From an uncultured Flavobacteriales bacterium (GTDB lineage: Bacteria > Bacteroidota > Bacteroidia > Flavobacteriales_D > Sanyastnellaceae), in NCBI GenBank assembly GCA_938074325.1, contig CALJFZ010000007.1:1-54955 (forward strand): a DNA stretch of 54,955 bases. The letters run 5' to 3'. Below, piece by piece: positions 54,347 through 54,955 of the stretch (positions are counted from its first letter, which is position 1; each line of letters starts with the position of its first letter). The notes under the pieces were generated by a model that was given only the letters and a program-made list of their open reading frames with translations, ran no database searches and was not told where the DNA came from. The position numbers and the translations under genes were made by a program.

Positions 54347-54955
54347 TCAGCGGCGCGCAAAGTCCCGGTCTTGGATGCGCGCGCGCCACTCGGTGACTGC
54401 AGCTTGAAACGCATCCATTTGGTTCGATTCGATGGGCTCTGATGGTGGGAAGTCTTCCTTCAAGTGGTCGACTTGCTTGCCGTTTTTCCAGAACCGAAAA
54501 CACACATGCGGTCCGGTGGCCAACCCCGTGGAACCGACGTAGCCAATGACCTGTCCTTGGCGGACGTGTTCGCCCGCGGTGACCGCTCGCTTGGACATGT
54601 GGAGGTACTGGGTTTCGTAGGTGGAGTTGTGCCGGATCTTGACGTATTTGCCGTTGCCCTTGGTGTAGCTCGATTTGGTGACCACGCCGTCGCCCACTGC
54701 GAGGATGGGCGTACCGGTGGGAGCGGCGTAATCGGTCCCGTAATGCGCTTTGGTGCGGTTGAGGATGGGGTGGAAACGCTTGAGGTTGTACCGGCTGCTG
54801 ATGCGGCTGAATTCCACAGGGGCTTTGAGGAAGGCTTTGCGCAGGCTGTTGCCTTCTTCGTCGAAGTAGTCGTCGCCGTTGCCTTGGTTGAAGCGGTATG
54901 CGGGCAATTCGCTCCCGCGGTGCTCGAAGTGGCACACGATGACCCGAGGCATGCC
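54347..54955 (-). CDS. M23 family metallopeptidase (partial, N-terminus outside window)
   Basis: The last 202 or so residues of a LytM/M23 peptidoglycan endopeptidase. Zinc ligands His and Asp lie in AHYGTDYAAP, and the YLHMS block supplies the general base His. The final HxH motif reads GPHVCFRFW, with Cys where the third zinc-ligand His is expected; I recall this as usual in a Bacteroidota subfamily. GQVIGYVGSTGLATGPH and the tail KQVDHLKEDFPPSEPI follow. The part before the catalytic domain (PVEFSRISSRYNLKRFHPI) is the usual pre-domain of these enzymes. The frame is open to the window edge, so the N-terminus and any signal peptide are not visible. Confidence 0.9.
   Translation of the reverse strand, partial: GMPRVIVCHFEHRGSELPAYRFNQGNGDDYFDEEGNSLRKAFLKAPVEFSRISSRYNLKRFHPILNRTKAHYGTDYAAPTGTPILAVGDGVVTKSSYTKGNGKYVKIRHNSTYETQYLHMSKRAVTAGEHVRQGQVIGYVGSTGLATGPHVCFRFWKNGKQVDHLKEDFPPSEPIESNQMDAFQAAVTEWRARIQDRDFARR

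Overview
The window reads as chromosomal core DNA of a fairly high-GC Bacteroidota, most likely Flavobacteriales-like. The evidence is two secreted proteins with type IX secretion (T9SS) C-terminal signals (type A at 2023-3003, CHU_C/type B at 36427-40131), a MurF-alanine racemase fusion, an ftsX-DUF3098-uppP cluster, an extended lysyl-tRNA synthetase, DUF5522 and DUF2490 proteins, and promoters of the Bacteroidota form TTTG...TAnnTTTG. Ribosomal, translation, cell-wall and Fe-S genes dominate. I see no insertion sequence, phage, CRISPR array or plasmid gene. No stretch above 300 bp lacks a gene.

Layout. 1-5.9 kb: typA (-), tRNA-Leu(CAA) with terminator (+), a T9SS cargo protein, a divergent PurF paralog (-), and an ACC deaminase-like PLP enzyme (-). 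5.9-8.7 kb: a 53-residue DUF5522 protein coupled to urocanate hydratase, then a pentapeptide-repeat protein. 8.7-15.4 kb: a TetR-TolC-membrane fusion protein-RND pump operon with a candidate operator dyad in front. 15.4-20.1 kb: tdk and murF-alr (-), divergent from a lipoprotein and an outer-membrane barrel with a lamin-tail domain. 20.1-24.2 kb: rplM-rpsI, rpsB-tsf and pyrH-frr. 24.2-27.4 kb: lysS-DUF59-dxr (-). 27.5-36.3 kb: TonB receptor, phosphoglucose/phosphomannose isomerase, lipB, serine hydrolase, LytTR regulator and rlmN, with lepA (-). 36.4-41.5 kb: a 1234-residue T9SS adhesin-like protein and radA. 41.5-48.5 kb: asmA-like/hypothetical/rsmI (-), an exported superoxide dismutase (+), and ftsX-DUF3098-uppP-lipoprotein (-). 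48.6-54.2 kb: an A-type carrier and sufBCDSE. The window ends inside an M23 peptidase (-).

How the genes work together. Genes within operons are tightly coupled: nine junctions overlap by 4 bp (ATGA, GTGA or TTGA) and three by 1 bp. Convergent pairs are also packed, several overlapping or a few bases apart with no terminator between them. The suf operon is a full Fe-S assembly line. Its likely helper, a DUF59 protein, sits apart in lysS-dxr, and dxr starts the pathway whose last two enzymes use Fe-S clusters. UppP, MurF-Alr, FtsX and the M23 peptidase all serve the envelope.

Nothing here is a clear new multi-gene system. The most interesting signals are: (1) about six genes whose -7 promoter element lies only 2-9 nt before the start codon, pointing to leaderless or nearly leaderless mRNAs; pyrH is the sharpest case because a terminator lies directly upstream; (2) several dyads at promoters (TetR-pump, tdk/lipoprotein, LytTR, suf); (3) a PurF paralog with changed active-site motifs; (4) candidate structured leaders before rpsB and rplM. 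All assignments rest on motif recognition by eye; no database search was run.
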